A stretch of 64,000 nucleotides of DNA from Hysterangium stoloniferum (taxonomy: Eukaryota; Basidiomycota; Agaricomycetes; Hysterangiales; Hysterangiaceae), in NCBI GenBank assembly GCA_015178975.1, contig WHVD01000056.1, positions 186,001 through 250,000 on the forward strand. The letters are read 5' to 3'. Each line of letters begins with the position of its first letter. Position 1 is the first letter of the stretch. A program made the translations under genes and the position numbers. The notes under the pieces were generated by a model. It made no database searches, was not told the DNA's origin, and worked only from the letters and a program-made list of their open reading frames with translations. Shown in pieces: positions 33,353-46,329 of the stretch.

Positions 33353-35498
33353 GTAAAAGTTGCGAGCTGCACTTTAATGGCGGCGCGGTGGTATTCGTTT
33401 GTGAACTTCAAATTTGTATTGTTTTGGCCCTCACTTTATTCTCTCATCTTGTAGTGCATTGATCCTGCTGTTGATATATTTAAATACTGTTACGTACGAT
33501 GTACGGACTACTTGCATACCATATGCTTGTTATTGATGTCAAGTAGAATGGCATTTTGATCATTGTAATCATACTGATATTGCGCGCACAAAATTACCAG
33601 GAATAAACTGGGATTTAAACTAATCCCTTGTGTGATCAAGAAGATCTATCATGACGTATTTGTGTAGGAGGTTGGCAACTTGGCAGACACTTCTCAAGGA
33701 TGAGTGTAGTCTCAAACAATCATCCCAAAACAGCTAGAGAACGGTGCTAAAATTTATTGGATATCGGCAAAAGAGATTAAAGAATAATCCTGCACCCGCC
33801 AGGTATTCGAAATATCCAGTTAGGACTTTGAAGCCTTCAAATCCTCCAAAGTATCCTCGCTAATATTTCACTTAGACACCTGTTTACATGCGCATTCATG
33901 CACCAGTGTGCTTATGTTGCACCGTGTGTCTATGCTTGGGTTGGCTAAACGGCCATCGCCCGGATACTCTATGGATGAGCCTAAATACCCACGTTGGAGT
34001 AGGTACTTATTATATTACTGCGGACTAAACTATGACATTTCATTACAAGATTTAACAAGAGGGGTACGGTGGTCATAGCCTCTCCCTATGAAGTCTGTCC
34101 GCCGGTGGCGGAGAACCGTAGGGCTGTGAACCTAGGTTCTAGTTCTGCCGTTCATGATGGTTCTGATCGAAGACCTGGTGGATTCTTTGCTTCTAATAAA
34201 AGATCCCAGATGCGCTCGGGCTTAAAAATACCTATTTTGGATTGATTATCCTTTCTGGGTATCAGCTGGATCATCCTTTGCCTCATTCATCAAGCAATGA
34301 CTGATCGAAGATCTAAAGGCTGAGAGCTAGCCCTGTATTCTTGGAACCATGGAAATATTGACTGTGTGACATGATGGTGCAGATGTTTAGAACGCATCAA
34401 TCAGGGGGTGCCGAAGGAGTCTTTGAATCTGGTGGTGGTGGCGATGAATTTGAATGTGTGGGATATAGCCCTCGAGTGTGATGTCTTGCCTGCACTGCGT
34501 CGTAGAGTATGTCGTTCCTCTTTGAAATGTAGTAAACAGGTAATGTGCCACAATTTTGCGTGTTGGGAACGTTGGCTTGGTTCCCAACATAAAGTAAACT
34601 CCGGCTCGAGTAGTAACTCCCCTATGACCTGTTCAAGGCGTAGCCAAAACGCTTGTGGGAGCCCAACTATATATAGTAATTTTGATAATCCTCTTGGTGA
34701 AAAATACAAGTTACTTTGTCGACGTTTGACCTTAAGAGGTAACAACGATTCAAGATATGATAGCGGAAACGCCTAATCAACCTGTACAACGCGGAAGAAG
34801 ATCGGGGCATGAGTGTTATCGATTAATAGAGTTATGCCGATTGGCTCAGTTATAATGGATCATCGATCAACACCGGGATAAACCTTGCAATCACATGGTA
34901 TAGATCATTAACGGATTTTAATTCGGTTATGGATCCAATGAGTGATGGGCAGAGTTTATATAAAATAAGCCTCTACTAAGGATCTTACAGATTTTTGGAC
35001 CTAAGGTGTGTATTTCTCACGGTTTTAAAAATAACAACACATTCTACTTTTGTCCTTCTCGTCAACTGGGGTATTTTTGCAAGAGGATAAGAATTCTTGA
35101 TTTTTTCACAGCACAGTTAGTCCCTTTGCACTTAGTTGGTGGCCTCTGCCAAGCGTTGAGGCCTAAAGTCTAAAAGATTGACTACTTATTTACACAATAA
35201 GGCTCAAGTGGAGCGGATAGGCCGACACAGCAGCGGAAAAAACGGAGACGAACTGATGATGGAGAATAGTATAGTCCTTATTTAGGCATCGTCAGTAGCG
35301 AGATCCTCGGAGTTATGCGGTTTCGGTGGTATATTTTGATGGATCCAGTAATTTGACAGGTCCCAGTAACACGGTGTAGTAATTAATGACAAAATGTTCA
35401 GTTTAAAGTTACTAACAATATTTAACCCATTGCCAGTAGCCAGTCCTAAACGCATATAATGAAACACGATACCATGAATCTTTCAAAACCATCCTACT
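33353..35498 (+). other. SKN7-flank copy, spacer modules, TZF leader
   Basis: SKN7 flank runs to about 34110. The spacer module follows (34150-34480), then the CTGCACTGCGTCGTAGAGTATG word and a hairpin remnant (GTTGGGAACGTTGGCTTGG). Next come AAATACAAGTTACTTTGTCG, the TTTTTGCAAGAGGATAAGAA block, and the leader at about 35428-35498. This is the fullest spacer in the array. Frames at 34401-34776 on both strands are unassigned. Confidence 0.55.
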
Positions 35499-36599
35499 AT
35501 GACATACCCTTCCCAAAAGCGTATTCTTCACCCCTCAAATGAAATGGTGCCGCTCATTGGTTTATGTGAACATAATGCTAAACAGATTGCCAGCGGAGGC
35601 GTACTCAACATTCATCCCAATGTCATCGAAATTGGTACGCCGATGACACACATTTGCTCCCACTCAATCTGACGTGCTGCTATGATTGTGCAGTCTCTAA
35701 CCGCGACAGGAACACTCTCACCAGCAGTAGTACTAGCCCTATTCTCGATACCTTTGAGAGGCCCCCCTTTGTAGCAAGCGTGGCTCACTGGACGTCTTCC
35801 CACCAGTCCTCACCCCGGAACGTTCAATGACCTCCCTCAAGGCATGGTGAATAACTACAGTATATTGCATAAAGGCGCGTCCTATGATTGCAACATATCA
35901 TAACTTCCTGAGTTGAGGGATATGCCTAAGCATCAAACAAACTTTCCATCTCTCTGCCTGGACTTATCGCAAATGAGTACAACTCGGGAAATTATTCAAT
36001 GTCTCCGATATTAGGTACGCGGCCACTCAAATACGGTTTCACTTTGACTGAGGTATAGTTGGTAGGAATCGGCTCTCACAACAATGCGATGGACGATTGC
36101 ACAGAACTCGGACATACCAAATCTTCCACTGCAGGTAATAGATTATTATTATTGAAAGTATTTGTTTTCATGTACTCGCCGCGTTATATTAAATAGTACC
36201 TGCTGCATCTACGGTGGGTCTGCCCGATCTACATGGCATCATAGGTCAGTCGCAAGTTTTGTCAAACATTGTGTAATACATAAGTAACGTCACGATTTGT
36301 CATGTTCTTTAGATTATAGCACCGTTGAATTCCTCCCTCCCTCATACTCTCTGCCAGATGCCCAAGACAGCGCAACTGTAGTACGTCCTAATTCCTCTAC
36401 GGACCCTAAACGCTTAAGGTCCTCATCTTAGGCGACTGCAAGTAAAGCTGCTATCCCTGTGTCAACCCCCTCTGAAAAGACCCCAATAAATTGAGGCCCT
36501 CTCATGCAGAATCACACCATTGCTCGCATTCTCGATCACTGTCCTTCCAAAGAGTATCATGAGCTGTATTTGGGGAAAAATCTGTGCTCCTGCGGGCTA
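35499..36599 (+). pseudogene. TZF-7: copy lacking the zinc-finger exons
   Basis: Starts with the conserved ATG and keeps exons 1-6. Exon 7 is damaged (CCCAATAAATTGAGGCC) and stops abruptly after TGCTCCTGCGGGCTA, where it joins 3'-flank sequence (TTTTCATAAAAGTAATTCC). A deletion therefore removed the end of exon 7, exons 8 and 9 and the proximal 3' flank. It forms the left arm of the large inverted repeat. Confidence 0.75.
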
Positions 36600-37023
36600 T
36601 TTTCATAAAAGTAATTCCTAGCAGTTCAAGCTAGTATGTCCTTTTACATTTCATAGACGTTAAATATAACACGGAGATCCCCTTGCGCTCGCTGAAAGGG
36701 GCGAAAATTTCGACTGCTTTTTCTGATAATACTCAGTAGACACACTTGGGGGTGAAAATCGACTGAGGTATGGTAGTGCTGGCATGAACTATAAGTAGGC
36801 TAGTCTAGATGAGCGTGGGATATGTGATATGCATAAATGAAAAATATTGATGGGGGTATCAGCTCCTGGTAAGGCTTTGGCTAAGCCGTAGTCCGCGTGC
36901 GAGTACACTTCAACACTTTTCCTGATGGAAGGTGGGGTTAACGTCGCATGAGGTGCCTCTTTATAGTGGCTGAAATAGGAGGCGGTCGTTGGAGGCCACC
37001 TCACTCATCTCTATGCACAGCCA
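36600..37023 (+). other. Junction module between TZF 3' flank and SKN7 tail
   Basis: After residual TZF flank comes the module TCGCATGAGG...TATAGTGGCTGAAATA...CTCTATGCACAGCCACC, which precedes SKN7 tails here and at about 53.55 and 60.93 kb, and inverted at 39.15-39.45 kb. A minus-strand frame in it (PHATLTPPSIRKSVEV) is partly conserved among copies but has no known match. Confidence 0.55.
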
Positions 37024-37302
37024 CCCCTTCCTCTAACAACTCCTCCTCGTGCCTTATTTATCACCCCTCCAACAATTACCCTCTATTTTATGTCCGAGTC
37101 TGATGCACGCATCAACCCTCTTGCGGGGCTGGAACTATCAGACGAGCAATATGCACGGGTATTGCAATCAATCCTAAACGGAGAATTGGTCATTGGAGGT
37201 GGAGAAGAGGGCGCGGTGTTGGGAAAGCGGCCTTTGGAGTTGGGGGACATGGAGGAGGGGGGAAGGGAAGAGAAACGGGGAAGATTTCAGGTTGTGGGGT
37301 AG
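37024..37302 (+). pseudogene. SKN7 last-exon tail copy 3, frame intact
   Basis: Homology to SKN7 starts at CCTTCCTCTAACAAC (parent about 3846) and continues to a stop. From the ATG at 37090 the 70-residue frame is open and very close to the SKN7 C-terminus (LSDEQYARVLQSILNGEL, LGKRPLELGDMEEGGREEKR). There is no DNA-binding or receiver domain. If expressed it would be an isolated C-terminal tail peptide; nothing shows that it is. Confidence 0.8.
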
Positions 37303-38230
37303 GTAAAGGCTGCGAGCTACCCTTGGATGGCGGCGGGGTGTTATTCGCTTGTGAACTTCAAATTTGTATTGTTTTGGCCCTCACTTTATTCCCCAAACTT
37401 GTAGTGCGTTGATCCTGCTGTTGATTTATTTAAATACTGTTACGTATGACGTACGGACTACTCGCATACCATATGTTTGTTATTGATACCAAAGTAGAAT
37501 ATCATTTTGATCATTGTAATCATATTAATATGGCGCGCACAAAATTGCCAAGAATAGAATGGGAGATAAAATGATCCCTTGTGTACTCAAGAAGATCTAT
37601 CATGAAATATTCGTATAAGAGGTTGACAACTTGGCAGACACTCTTCAAGGATGACTGTAATCCCATACAATCATCCTAGACCGGTGTTAGAACCAAATAA
37701 AAATCGTTGGATATCGGCAAAAGAGATTAAAAAATAATCCTGCACGCGCCAGATATTCGAGATGTCTAGTTAGGACTTTGAAGCCTTCAAATTCTCCAAA
37801 GTATCCTCGCTAATATTTCACCCTTTTACATGCATATTTGAAAGGCTGCTGTCTAATGCAGCCTTACATTTGGCATCGGTCCAGACGTTGATAGGACCAT
37901 CTGTATTCCTCGAGAACGACGAGTACGATACACGATGATGACAGTAAGTAAAAACGATTATCTAAAAACAATACTATGCGCATCTGTGATAATGTAATCG
38001 GTATGTCGCAAGCCACCAGGCTTACAGTATTCATGTACCAGTGCGCTCATGGTGCACCGTATATGGTATACTGTCTACATATAAAGATGATCCAGCTAAT
38101 ACCCAGAAAGGAAAATGCAAAATAAAGTATTTCTTAATCCTGAAAGCACCTTCTTTCAAAGCAACGAATCCACCAGATCTTTTGATCAGAACCAAAATGG
38201 ACGGGTCATTCTTGGATATAGACACGGTGC
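37303..38230 (+). other. SKN7-flank copy reaching the centre of the inverted repeat
   Basis: SKN7 3' flank continues to about 37850. At about 37850-38010 there is unique DNA. The segment around 38030-38060 (GCGCTCATGGTGCACCGTA) reappears inverted at about 38224-38250, so the symmetry centre of the large inverted repeat lies near 38.14 kb. Confidence 0.6.
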
Positions 38231-38872
38231 ACCATAAGCGCGCTGGTGCATGAATACGCATGTAAACAGGTGTCCAAGTGAAATATTAGGGAGGATACTT
38301 CGAAGGATTTAAAGGCTTCAAAGTCCCTAATTAGACATCTCGAATGCCTGGCGGGTGCAGGATTATTTTTTAATTCTCTTTTGCCGATATCCAACGATTT
38401 TTATTTGGTCCTTACATGGTCTCTAGCTGTTTTGGGATGATTGTATGAAACTGCACTTATCCTTGAAAAGTGTCTGCCAAGTTGCGAACCTCTTACACGA
38501 ATACTTCATGATAGATCTTCTTGATCACACAAGAAAGACGATGTTGATATTTTTGGAGCAGTACTTGAGAAGCAATTAAAACAATCAGTACTGATTGACC
38601 AAAGATCCGGATTAGTTTAAATCCCTTGTAATTTTGTGTGCGCAATATCAATATGATTACAATGATCAAAATGTGATTCTACTTTGGTATCAATAACAAG
38701 CATATGGTATGCGAGTAGTCCGTACGACATACGTAACAGTATTAAACAAATCAACAGCAGGATCAACGCACTACAAGATGGAGGAATAAAGTGAGGGCCA
38801 AAATAATAATAATTTGAAGTTCACAAACGAATAACACTCCGCCGCCATTAAAGTGCAGCTCGCAACTTTTAC
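38231..38872 (-). other. Inverted SKN7 3' flank
   Basis: Reverse-strand copy of the SKN7 flank: the complement of TTGGCAACTTGGCAGACAC and of TACCAAAGTAGAATCACATT is readable. It pairs with 37303-38060 across the palindrome centre. Confidence 0.7.
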
Positions 38873-39141
38873 CTACTCCACAACCTGAAATCTTCCCCGT
38901 TTCTTTTCCCCTCCTCCATGTCCACCAACTCCAAAGGCCACTTCTCCAACACCGCGCCCGCTTCTCCACCTCTAACGACCAATTCTCCGTTCAGGATTGA
39001 TTGTAATGCTTGTGCATATTGTTCGTCTGATAGTCCCAGCCCCGCATGGGGGTTGATGCGTTCATCAGACTCGGACATAAGAGAGAGGGTAATTGTTGGA
39101 GGGGTGATGAATGGGACGAGGAGGGGCTGTTAGAGGAAGGA
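38873..39141 (-). pseudogene. SKN7 last-exon tail copy 4 (inverted)
   Basis: On the minus strand this matches the SKN7 exon-5 tail, from the CCTCTAACAG breakpoint word (39141) to the terminal TAG (38873). One stretch is open (39078-38869), but its last residues differ in frame from SKN7. It belongs to the inverted unit. Confidence 0.8.
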
Positions 39142-39860
39142 GTGGCTGTGCATAGAGATAAGTGAGGTCACTTCCAACGTCCTCCTCTTATTTCAGCCAT
39201 TATAAAGGGACACCTCATGTGACTTTAACCCCACCTTCCGTCAGGAAAAGTGTTGAAGTGTGTTCGCACGCAGACCATGGCTTAGCCTTACCAGGAGCCA
39301 ATACTCCCATCAATAGTTATGCATATCACATATCCCATGCTCATGTAGACTAGCCTACTTATAGTATACGCCAGCACTACCCATACCTCAGTTGATTTTC
39401 ACCCAAGTGTGTCGACTGAGTATTAATTCTCAGAAAAAGCAGTTGACACTTCCATCCCTTTCAGCGAGTGCAAGGGGATCTCCATGGTATATTTAACTTC
39501 TATGAAATGTGCAAGGACATATTATCTTGAGCTGCTAGGAATTACTTTTGTGAAAAAACATGTTGTTCAGAGAGATTATTCTCAAAACACATGTTTTTTT
39601 TTCTGATACTGTTCCCGGTATTCCCTTGCAGATCCCGGGCGTTTCTCGCCACCTGCAGAAATTTGAAGAAAACGTCAATAATACCAGTATGGGTTCAACT
39701 GGTAATACTGGAGTGCCTCAAATTAGCCCTAATGAGTGCATTTCTAGTCTCTTTAAATTTTAAATTATGGTGTATCTGTTACCTAACTTCAGGTAAAGCT
39801 TTATTGACTAATAACAGTCAGTAGCATTACATCAATCCATTCATTCGCTGTATTGAATGA
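39142..39860 (-). other. Inverted junction module and TZF 3' flank
   Basis: Complement of the module TCGCATGAGG...TATAGTGGCTGAAAT (39150-39450), then the inverted TZF 3' flank (GCCACCTGCAGAAATTTGAAG at 39650, AGCTTTATTGACTAATAACA at 39798). The order is exactly reversed relative to plus-strand units. Confidence 0.65.
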
Positions 39861-40938
39861 TTTACATGTCCCGAGAAATTCTTGACCTTTCCTGCCACTT
39901 CAAAGTTTCTTGTGTGAGTTGCCGTAGTCGATACGTGCAAAAGATTCGTGACTATAATTTGACGTGGTCAAATCCCGTTCTTGCGAGTTGTGAATGCTAC
40001 ACCGCTACTGGACAACAATATGTGACAAATTTATAGCTGGATGAATCTACCATCCGATACACATGAATGCATTCTCGACTTTGCTTGGGTGACTCTTGGG
40101 ACTTAGCCCGCAGGAGCACAACTTTTTCCCCAAATAGAGCTCATGATACTTTTTGGAGGGACAATGACCGAGAATGTGAGCAATGGTGTGATTCTGCATG
40201 GTAGGGCCTCCATTTCTGGGGGACCTTGCAGAGGAGGTTAACACAGCGACAGCAGCTTTACTTGTGGCCGCCTAAGATGAGGACATTGAGCGTTTAGGGT
40301 CCATGGAGGAATTGGGGACGTACTGCAGTTGCGCTGTCTTGGGTATGTGGCAGTCAACGGTGCTATAATCTAAAGACAACCGTGACATTACCTAGGTATT
40401 ACACAATGTTTGACAAAACCTTTGACTGACCTATGATGCCTTGTAGATCGAGAAGATCCCCCGTAGATGGAGAAGGGACTATTTAATATAATGTGGTGAA
40501 TACATGAAACAAAGACTGGAAATAATAATTATCTATCACCTGCAACGGAAGAATCGGCATGTCCGAGTTCGGTGTCATCGTCTATCACATTGTTGTGAGA
40601 GCCGATTCCTACCAATTATACCTCAGTAACAGTGAAACCGTATTTGAGTAGCCGCGTACCCAATATCGGAGACATTGAATGATTTCCCGAGCTATCCTCA
40701 TTTGCGATAGGTCCAGGCAGAGAAATGGAAAGATTGTCTGATGCTTAGGCAGCTCAGGAGGTTATGGTATATTGCAATCATAGGACATGCCTTCATGCAG
40801 CGTGCTGTAGTTATTCATCATGGCTTGAAGGTCATTGAACGTTTTCCGGTGAAGACCAGAAGGCTGGTGAGAAGACGTCCTGTGAGCCACGCTTCCTACC
40901 AAGAACGGCCTCTCAAAGGTATCAAGAATAGGGCCAGT

Positions 40939-41152
40939 TGTTGAATAACACCATTGAAATATATGTGGCCCCAAGTTGACCGACCTGAAGACCATCTAAC
41001 CTCGGACATAGGCACCCGGTATCCATAACACGCCATTAGTGGTGCCTGGCAATATATACGGTCAAGTATATAATCTGGAACTACAGTAGTATTACCTCAG
41101 TCCGTTATACAATAAACGAGACTGAGTTACATTTAGGTCTTGATTCTTAACA
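40939..41152 (-). mobile_element. 214 bp solo LTR inside TZF-8 exon 2
   Basis: It starts TGTTGAATAACA and ends TTCTTAACA on the plus strand, and is flanked by the perfect 5 bp target duplication CCAGT (40934-40938 and 41153-41157). The TG...CA ends and the duplication identify a solo LTR. Its orientation is uncertain, because both ends look alike. It is not similar to the other LTRs in this window. Confidence 0.85.
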
Positions 41153-41239
41153 CCAGTGCTATTGCGGGTGAGATTGTTTGTTCCTGTCGTGGTTGGAGGC
41201 TGCATAGCAGCACGTCGGATTGAGTGCGAGGGAATGTGC

Positions 41240-41499
41240 TGTTGTAATAAAAGGGACAATACCAGTTGAATTATCCCAGAAGAACAATAGCGACTTGAAA
41301 CAACAAAGGGAACAACTACTGATCGAACCTATTATTAGATTCCATTGTGCCACTCATAGAACAATAGGACTCAGTAGTATAAAATAACTACAGAATGTAC
41401 AGTAGTAAAACAACAGAGTCAGTCTACTCGCACTCCTCTACTCGCACTCAGGAGTTTCCTGAGTGGCACTGCGTCTACAAGTTGCGACCTTTTACAATA
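41240..41499 (+). repeat. 5' LTR of the second copia element (260 bp)
   Basis: Starts TGTTGTAATAAA and ends TTTTACAATA. It is followed at once by GGTTATGGGCCCCG, the probable primer-binding region shared with the first copia element. Confidence 0.95.
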
Positions 41500-44193
41500 G
41501 GTTATGGGCCCCGCTACCTAACACACTTATAAAATACTATTCCTACCTGACAATACCTACAGCACACACACACCCATCTTGCGACAATCAGAACATGTCA
41601 TCAACAGCTTCCAGACTTCTAACTTCAATTGAAAAATTCGATGGAACGAATTGGGAAGATTGGTCATATTCAGTACGAAGTGCATTTCGCCTCACACACA
41701 TATTACGCATTGCTGAGGAAAATGAGACTCGCCCAACACCAAAAACACCTGAGACCCCTACGAGTGAAGAAACACAGGCCATTAACGAATGGGACAGACG
41801 AAACGACGAAGGACTAGGCTTGATACAACTCGCAATCAAGCCAATGATCAGGCAATCTATCAAAGATGATGAGAGCCTTGCAGACAACTGGAAAAGACTA
41901 CAAGAAACTTACGGCACTCGCACAGGACTCAATCTTTGGGTCGACATCACCAAATACTAATACATCTATTACAACCGATCTCCCATTCACGCAACAGATA
42001 GACGAGATGTCTGAATACCGCTCCCGTATCGAAACACCTGGAATGCCCATTGCGGATAGCCTCCATGCACTCCTTATCCTTCGCGCCCTACCCTCCACAT
42101 ACGAAATAATCCAGCAAACTATTCTAGCGAACGTGAGCGACTACAAGACACTCACTTCTGCGAATATGCGTGCCCGCATCCTATCTGAAGAACTCCGACA
42201 AGGAACGACCTCAGTTAACGCCATAAAACAAGGGAAAAGGAGGACTAACGATACATGTAACTTCTGCGGCGCCCCGGGGCATTGGGAGAGAGACTGCCGA
42301 CGCAAACAGCGTGGCCTTTCAAAGGAGGAGGCACAGAGCGAGAGAAAGCAATGGAAAGTAGGGAAGGATGGGAAAGAGAAAGATACACCAACTGTGAGCG
42401 CATCAATACAAGAGGTAGCATATACCCCACCTCCTAGCAGTACCGATGTAATGGTTAAGTCAATCTCAAACGAGGCCATTATCTTTTACATTGCGCGTGA
42501 AACCAAATGGATGTTAGATTCAGGATGCTCAGATCACATCACTCACGAAATCTCGGACTTCTCAGAATACCGAGCTCTGCCAAGACCAGAAAACATTCGC
42601 CTGGCAGATGGGACCACACGAATCTCCTACATTGGAATTGGCACAGTTGCAGCCACTACACAAATCGAAGGGATTGAAAAACAAATTACATTAACAAATG
42701 TCCTACACTCGCCCAACATTAATGGGAGGTTCATTTCAATACGGAAACTAGGAGAAAAGGGGGTCTCTACCACCTTTTTCACAAACACTGTTACTCTCAG
42801 CAAGAATTCTGCTCCATGCACAAAAGGGATTTTAATTGGACAACAATACTGGATCACACTCCGTTCCTCGAAGCCTACAGTTCACTCAATCCAGAAGAAA
42901 ATCCCAATTGAGACTCTCCATGCCCGGTTGGGACACCTCTCCTGGACAACTCTTCAGAAGCTCAGTGATCACATAGATTCCACTTCTCCACACAGGCTCT
43001 CTACATGCGAAGGCTGCTTACTTGGAAAATCCACGAGAAGGACCTTTAAGACTACACATACAAGGAGAACAAACCCCTTTGAACTAGTCCACATGGATCT
43101 TGCGGGACCAATGCAAACCCGGTCAATACAGGGAAGCTTCTATCATTTTATTATTATAGATGACTATACACGCTTCAAATGGATTTTCTTTCTACGAACT
43201 AAGGATCAAGCAATACAAAAATTTAAGTATTTTGCTGTGTATATCTTAACTCAATTCCAAGCAGAGATAAAAGCCATTCGCTCTGACCATGGTGGGGAAT
43301 TCTTATCTAAGGACTTCAAAACATTCACAGATGAGAAAGGTATAAAACATGAGCTCACTGCACCATACACCCCCCAGCAGAATGGGGTAGCTGAGAGAGC
43401 AAACCGAACTATTGCAGGTGCCGCAAGGGCAATGTTGAAGTCAGCTGGGATGCCAAACACCTTCTGGGAATGTGCCATAGCTACTGCTACACATGTCAGA
43501 AATAGAGCACCTTCACGAGCAAATGACTACCTTTCCCCACATGAACGACTCTTTGGAGAGGCCCCTGATCTCTCATACCTTCGAGTTTTTGGATGCCTTG
43601 CATATAGGCATATCACGACGCCTAGAACCAAGCTTGAAGCCACCTCCGAGAAACTTATTTTCACAGGATACGAGCCTACTACAAAGGGATATCAACTGTG
43701 GGATCCCAAGACACAAAAACTCCTCACTTCCACAGATGTTATCTTTGATGAAAGTCTTTTTCCCCTCCACCCCTCCATGTCTCAACCAACCAACCTGGAT
43801 ACACCACAAAGCACTGAACTTGTAGACCTCATCTTGCCTGACAGCGATGATGAGGAACATGTTTCCCCATCTGCAACTGAGTATACATCCATATCACCAC
43901 AACCACATACACCTTCTCCTGAGCTCACGACAGAAGACTTACCTCCACTTCGCAGATCCATCCGGTCAACCCCTGGAATATGAAGGAATGATCCCATGAA
44001 TGTGCATCCTGATCGAGAGCGCATACAAGGAGGGCTGCGCCCCCAGATTCCATGTATATGGAACAATTCCTCTGAAGCATTCATAGCCGCTGCAAGTATT
44101 ACTCCAACTGGTGATCCCACTACCTACAATTATGCCATGCAGACCCCTGAAGCATACCTATGGAAGCAAGCGATGGAGGATGAAATTGCATCC

Positions 44194-44837
44194 TGTGAAG
44201 AGTCGATAGATTCTGACCGTTCAATATACAAAGAATAGTGTTTATTCAACTACTATTAGCAGGTATTGACCGTACAGTACAATACCGTAGATTACTAGAC
44301 AAGCAGTACTAGTAAGAAGACACGCTACGCGTCACAAGAGCAACTGTACAGTTGCTCTTGACGGCTAGAATGAAAGAATGAAAGAGTTGACCTTCACGGT
44401 ACAACTCGTAGCTAGATGTAAAATAGATAATCAACGCGAAGCTGAATATCTAGAGTAAAGAAATAATAGCGCAAGTCGACTATAATGTTGACTAGTGCAA
44501 AGACCTTAGATTGGAACTCGACCTTCGCGGTTCGAGTCCAAAGTTCGTTAGTATGCAAGAGAATACTACCTTTAAAGGTAGTTGAGATGTTACCCTTGAC
44601 ACCTCTCGCTATTCGACGTCTGGGTTGTTTACGAGGTGGTGTCTGCTGGGTAAAAGTGTCTATCCTTTTTGGCGCCGAGAGCGCCCATACGTATACACAA
44701 AGCTTCGAACTACAAAATAAAGGTATGCTCGAAATATAGAAAGAATATAAAGAAAGAAAATAAAAGATAAATAATAAAGTACTATAATCCAACTATTATT
44801 CCTTAGTCCGGGTATGCATATATGCATACCCTTTACA
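44194..44837. mobile_element. 644 bp solo LTR nested in the second copia element
   Basis: Begins TGTGAAGAG, ends CCCTTTACA, and is flanked by the perfect target duplication CATCC (44189-44193 and 44838-44842). Near its right end is the palindrome GGGTATGCATATATGCATAC. It is a different LTR family from its host. It must be younger than the host element's insertion, and recombination has already reduced it to one LTR. Confidence 0.85.
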
Positions 44838-46329
44838 CATCCCTAGCAGAAAATAGAACTTGGGAACTGGTTGAGTTGCCACAGGGCCGTACCACTGTGC
44901 GAAATAAGTGGGTTTTCATGACAAAACGGAACACACAGGGTGAAATCGCATGATAAAAAGCACGACTTGTTGCAAAGGGATTCACACAAATGGAAGGAGT
45001 CGACTATGAAGAAACATTTGCCCCAGTCGCCCGCTTAGACTCCCTGCGACTTTTGTTATCATTGGCGGCAGTATATAACTGGGACATACATCAAATTGAC
45101 ATCAAATCTGCTTACCTAAATGGAAATCTGAATGAGGAAATCTACATGGATCAACCACAAGGGTTCACGATCCCCAGGAAGGAGCATTTGGTCTGCCGAC
45201 TGATGAAAGCTATCTATGGTCTGAAACAAGCGGGGCGGCAATGGCATGAACATTTACAGAACACCCTGGCAAGCATGGGCTGCATTAAATTGATCTCTGG
45301 TGATGTCTCAATCTTTTTCAAAGATCACGAAGAAGGGGGACAATTCACAATAATCCTAGTATATGTAGACGACATGGCAATCTTCGGGACCTTGAAAAAC
45401 ATACAAGATGTCAAAAGCTTTATTGGTTCCAAGTACAAATACACCGATTTAGGGGAAATCAAACACTTTCTAGGACTCCACATCACTCGCAATCGCTCTA
45501 AGAAGACCATAACAATAGATCAAACTCATTATATTCAACGAATAATTGATCGTTTTAATATGAAGAACTGTCGCCCTGCATACACCCCCTTCCCTGCAGG
45601 GACTACTCTAATAGCAAATACAGAACCCAACTCAGATCACACAGTTAGGACAAGCTATCAACAACTCGTCGGACCACTCATGTATGCCATGCTGGGAACA
45701 AGGCTGGATATATGCTATGCAGTCAATCGACTCTCACAATACGGTTCCAATCCCACATCCGCTCACTTAAATGCTGCTCAGCATACCCTACGGTATCTCG
45801 CAACAACACAACAATGGAAATTGACTTACGGAAGGAATAATTCCACAGAACTGATTGGATACAGCGATTCGGATTGGGCGGGAGACAAGGACAATTGCCG
45901 ATCAACAACAGGATATACTTTCGTTCTCTCAGGGGAGCAATAGCATGGGCCACACAAAGACAACGAACTGTTGCATTATCTTCAACCGAAGCAGAATACA
46001 TGGCCCTCACAGAATGCTCCAAACACGCACAATGGATCATATCTTTGCTTCAACAACTCTTCTTTGAAATCGACCTTCCTATTAACCTTTTCAGTGATTC
46101 ACTTGGAGCTCGATCAATTGCCTCAAACAATGTTTATCACAAGAGAACAAAACATATCGATATCAAATATCATTACATCCGTGAAAGGATCACTGATGGA
46201 ACGATCAGTGTAAACGAAGTAAACACCAAGGACAATTTAGCCGATATCTTCACAAAGTCCTTACCACGAGAACAACATAACATTCTAACAATGCGGTTAG
46301 GATTAAATGATAATTCAACTGAGGGGGAG

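Noticed and set aside
45855-46213. Short extra frames within the copia RNase H region
   Set aside because: Shadows of the element's own coding part in other frames.
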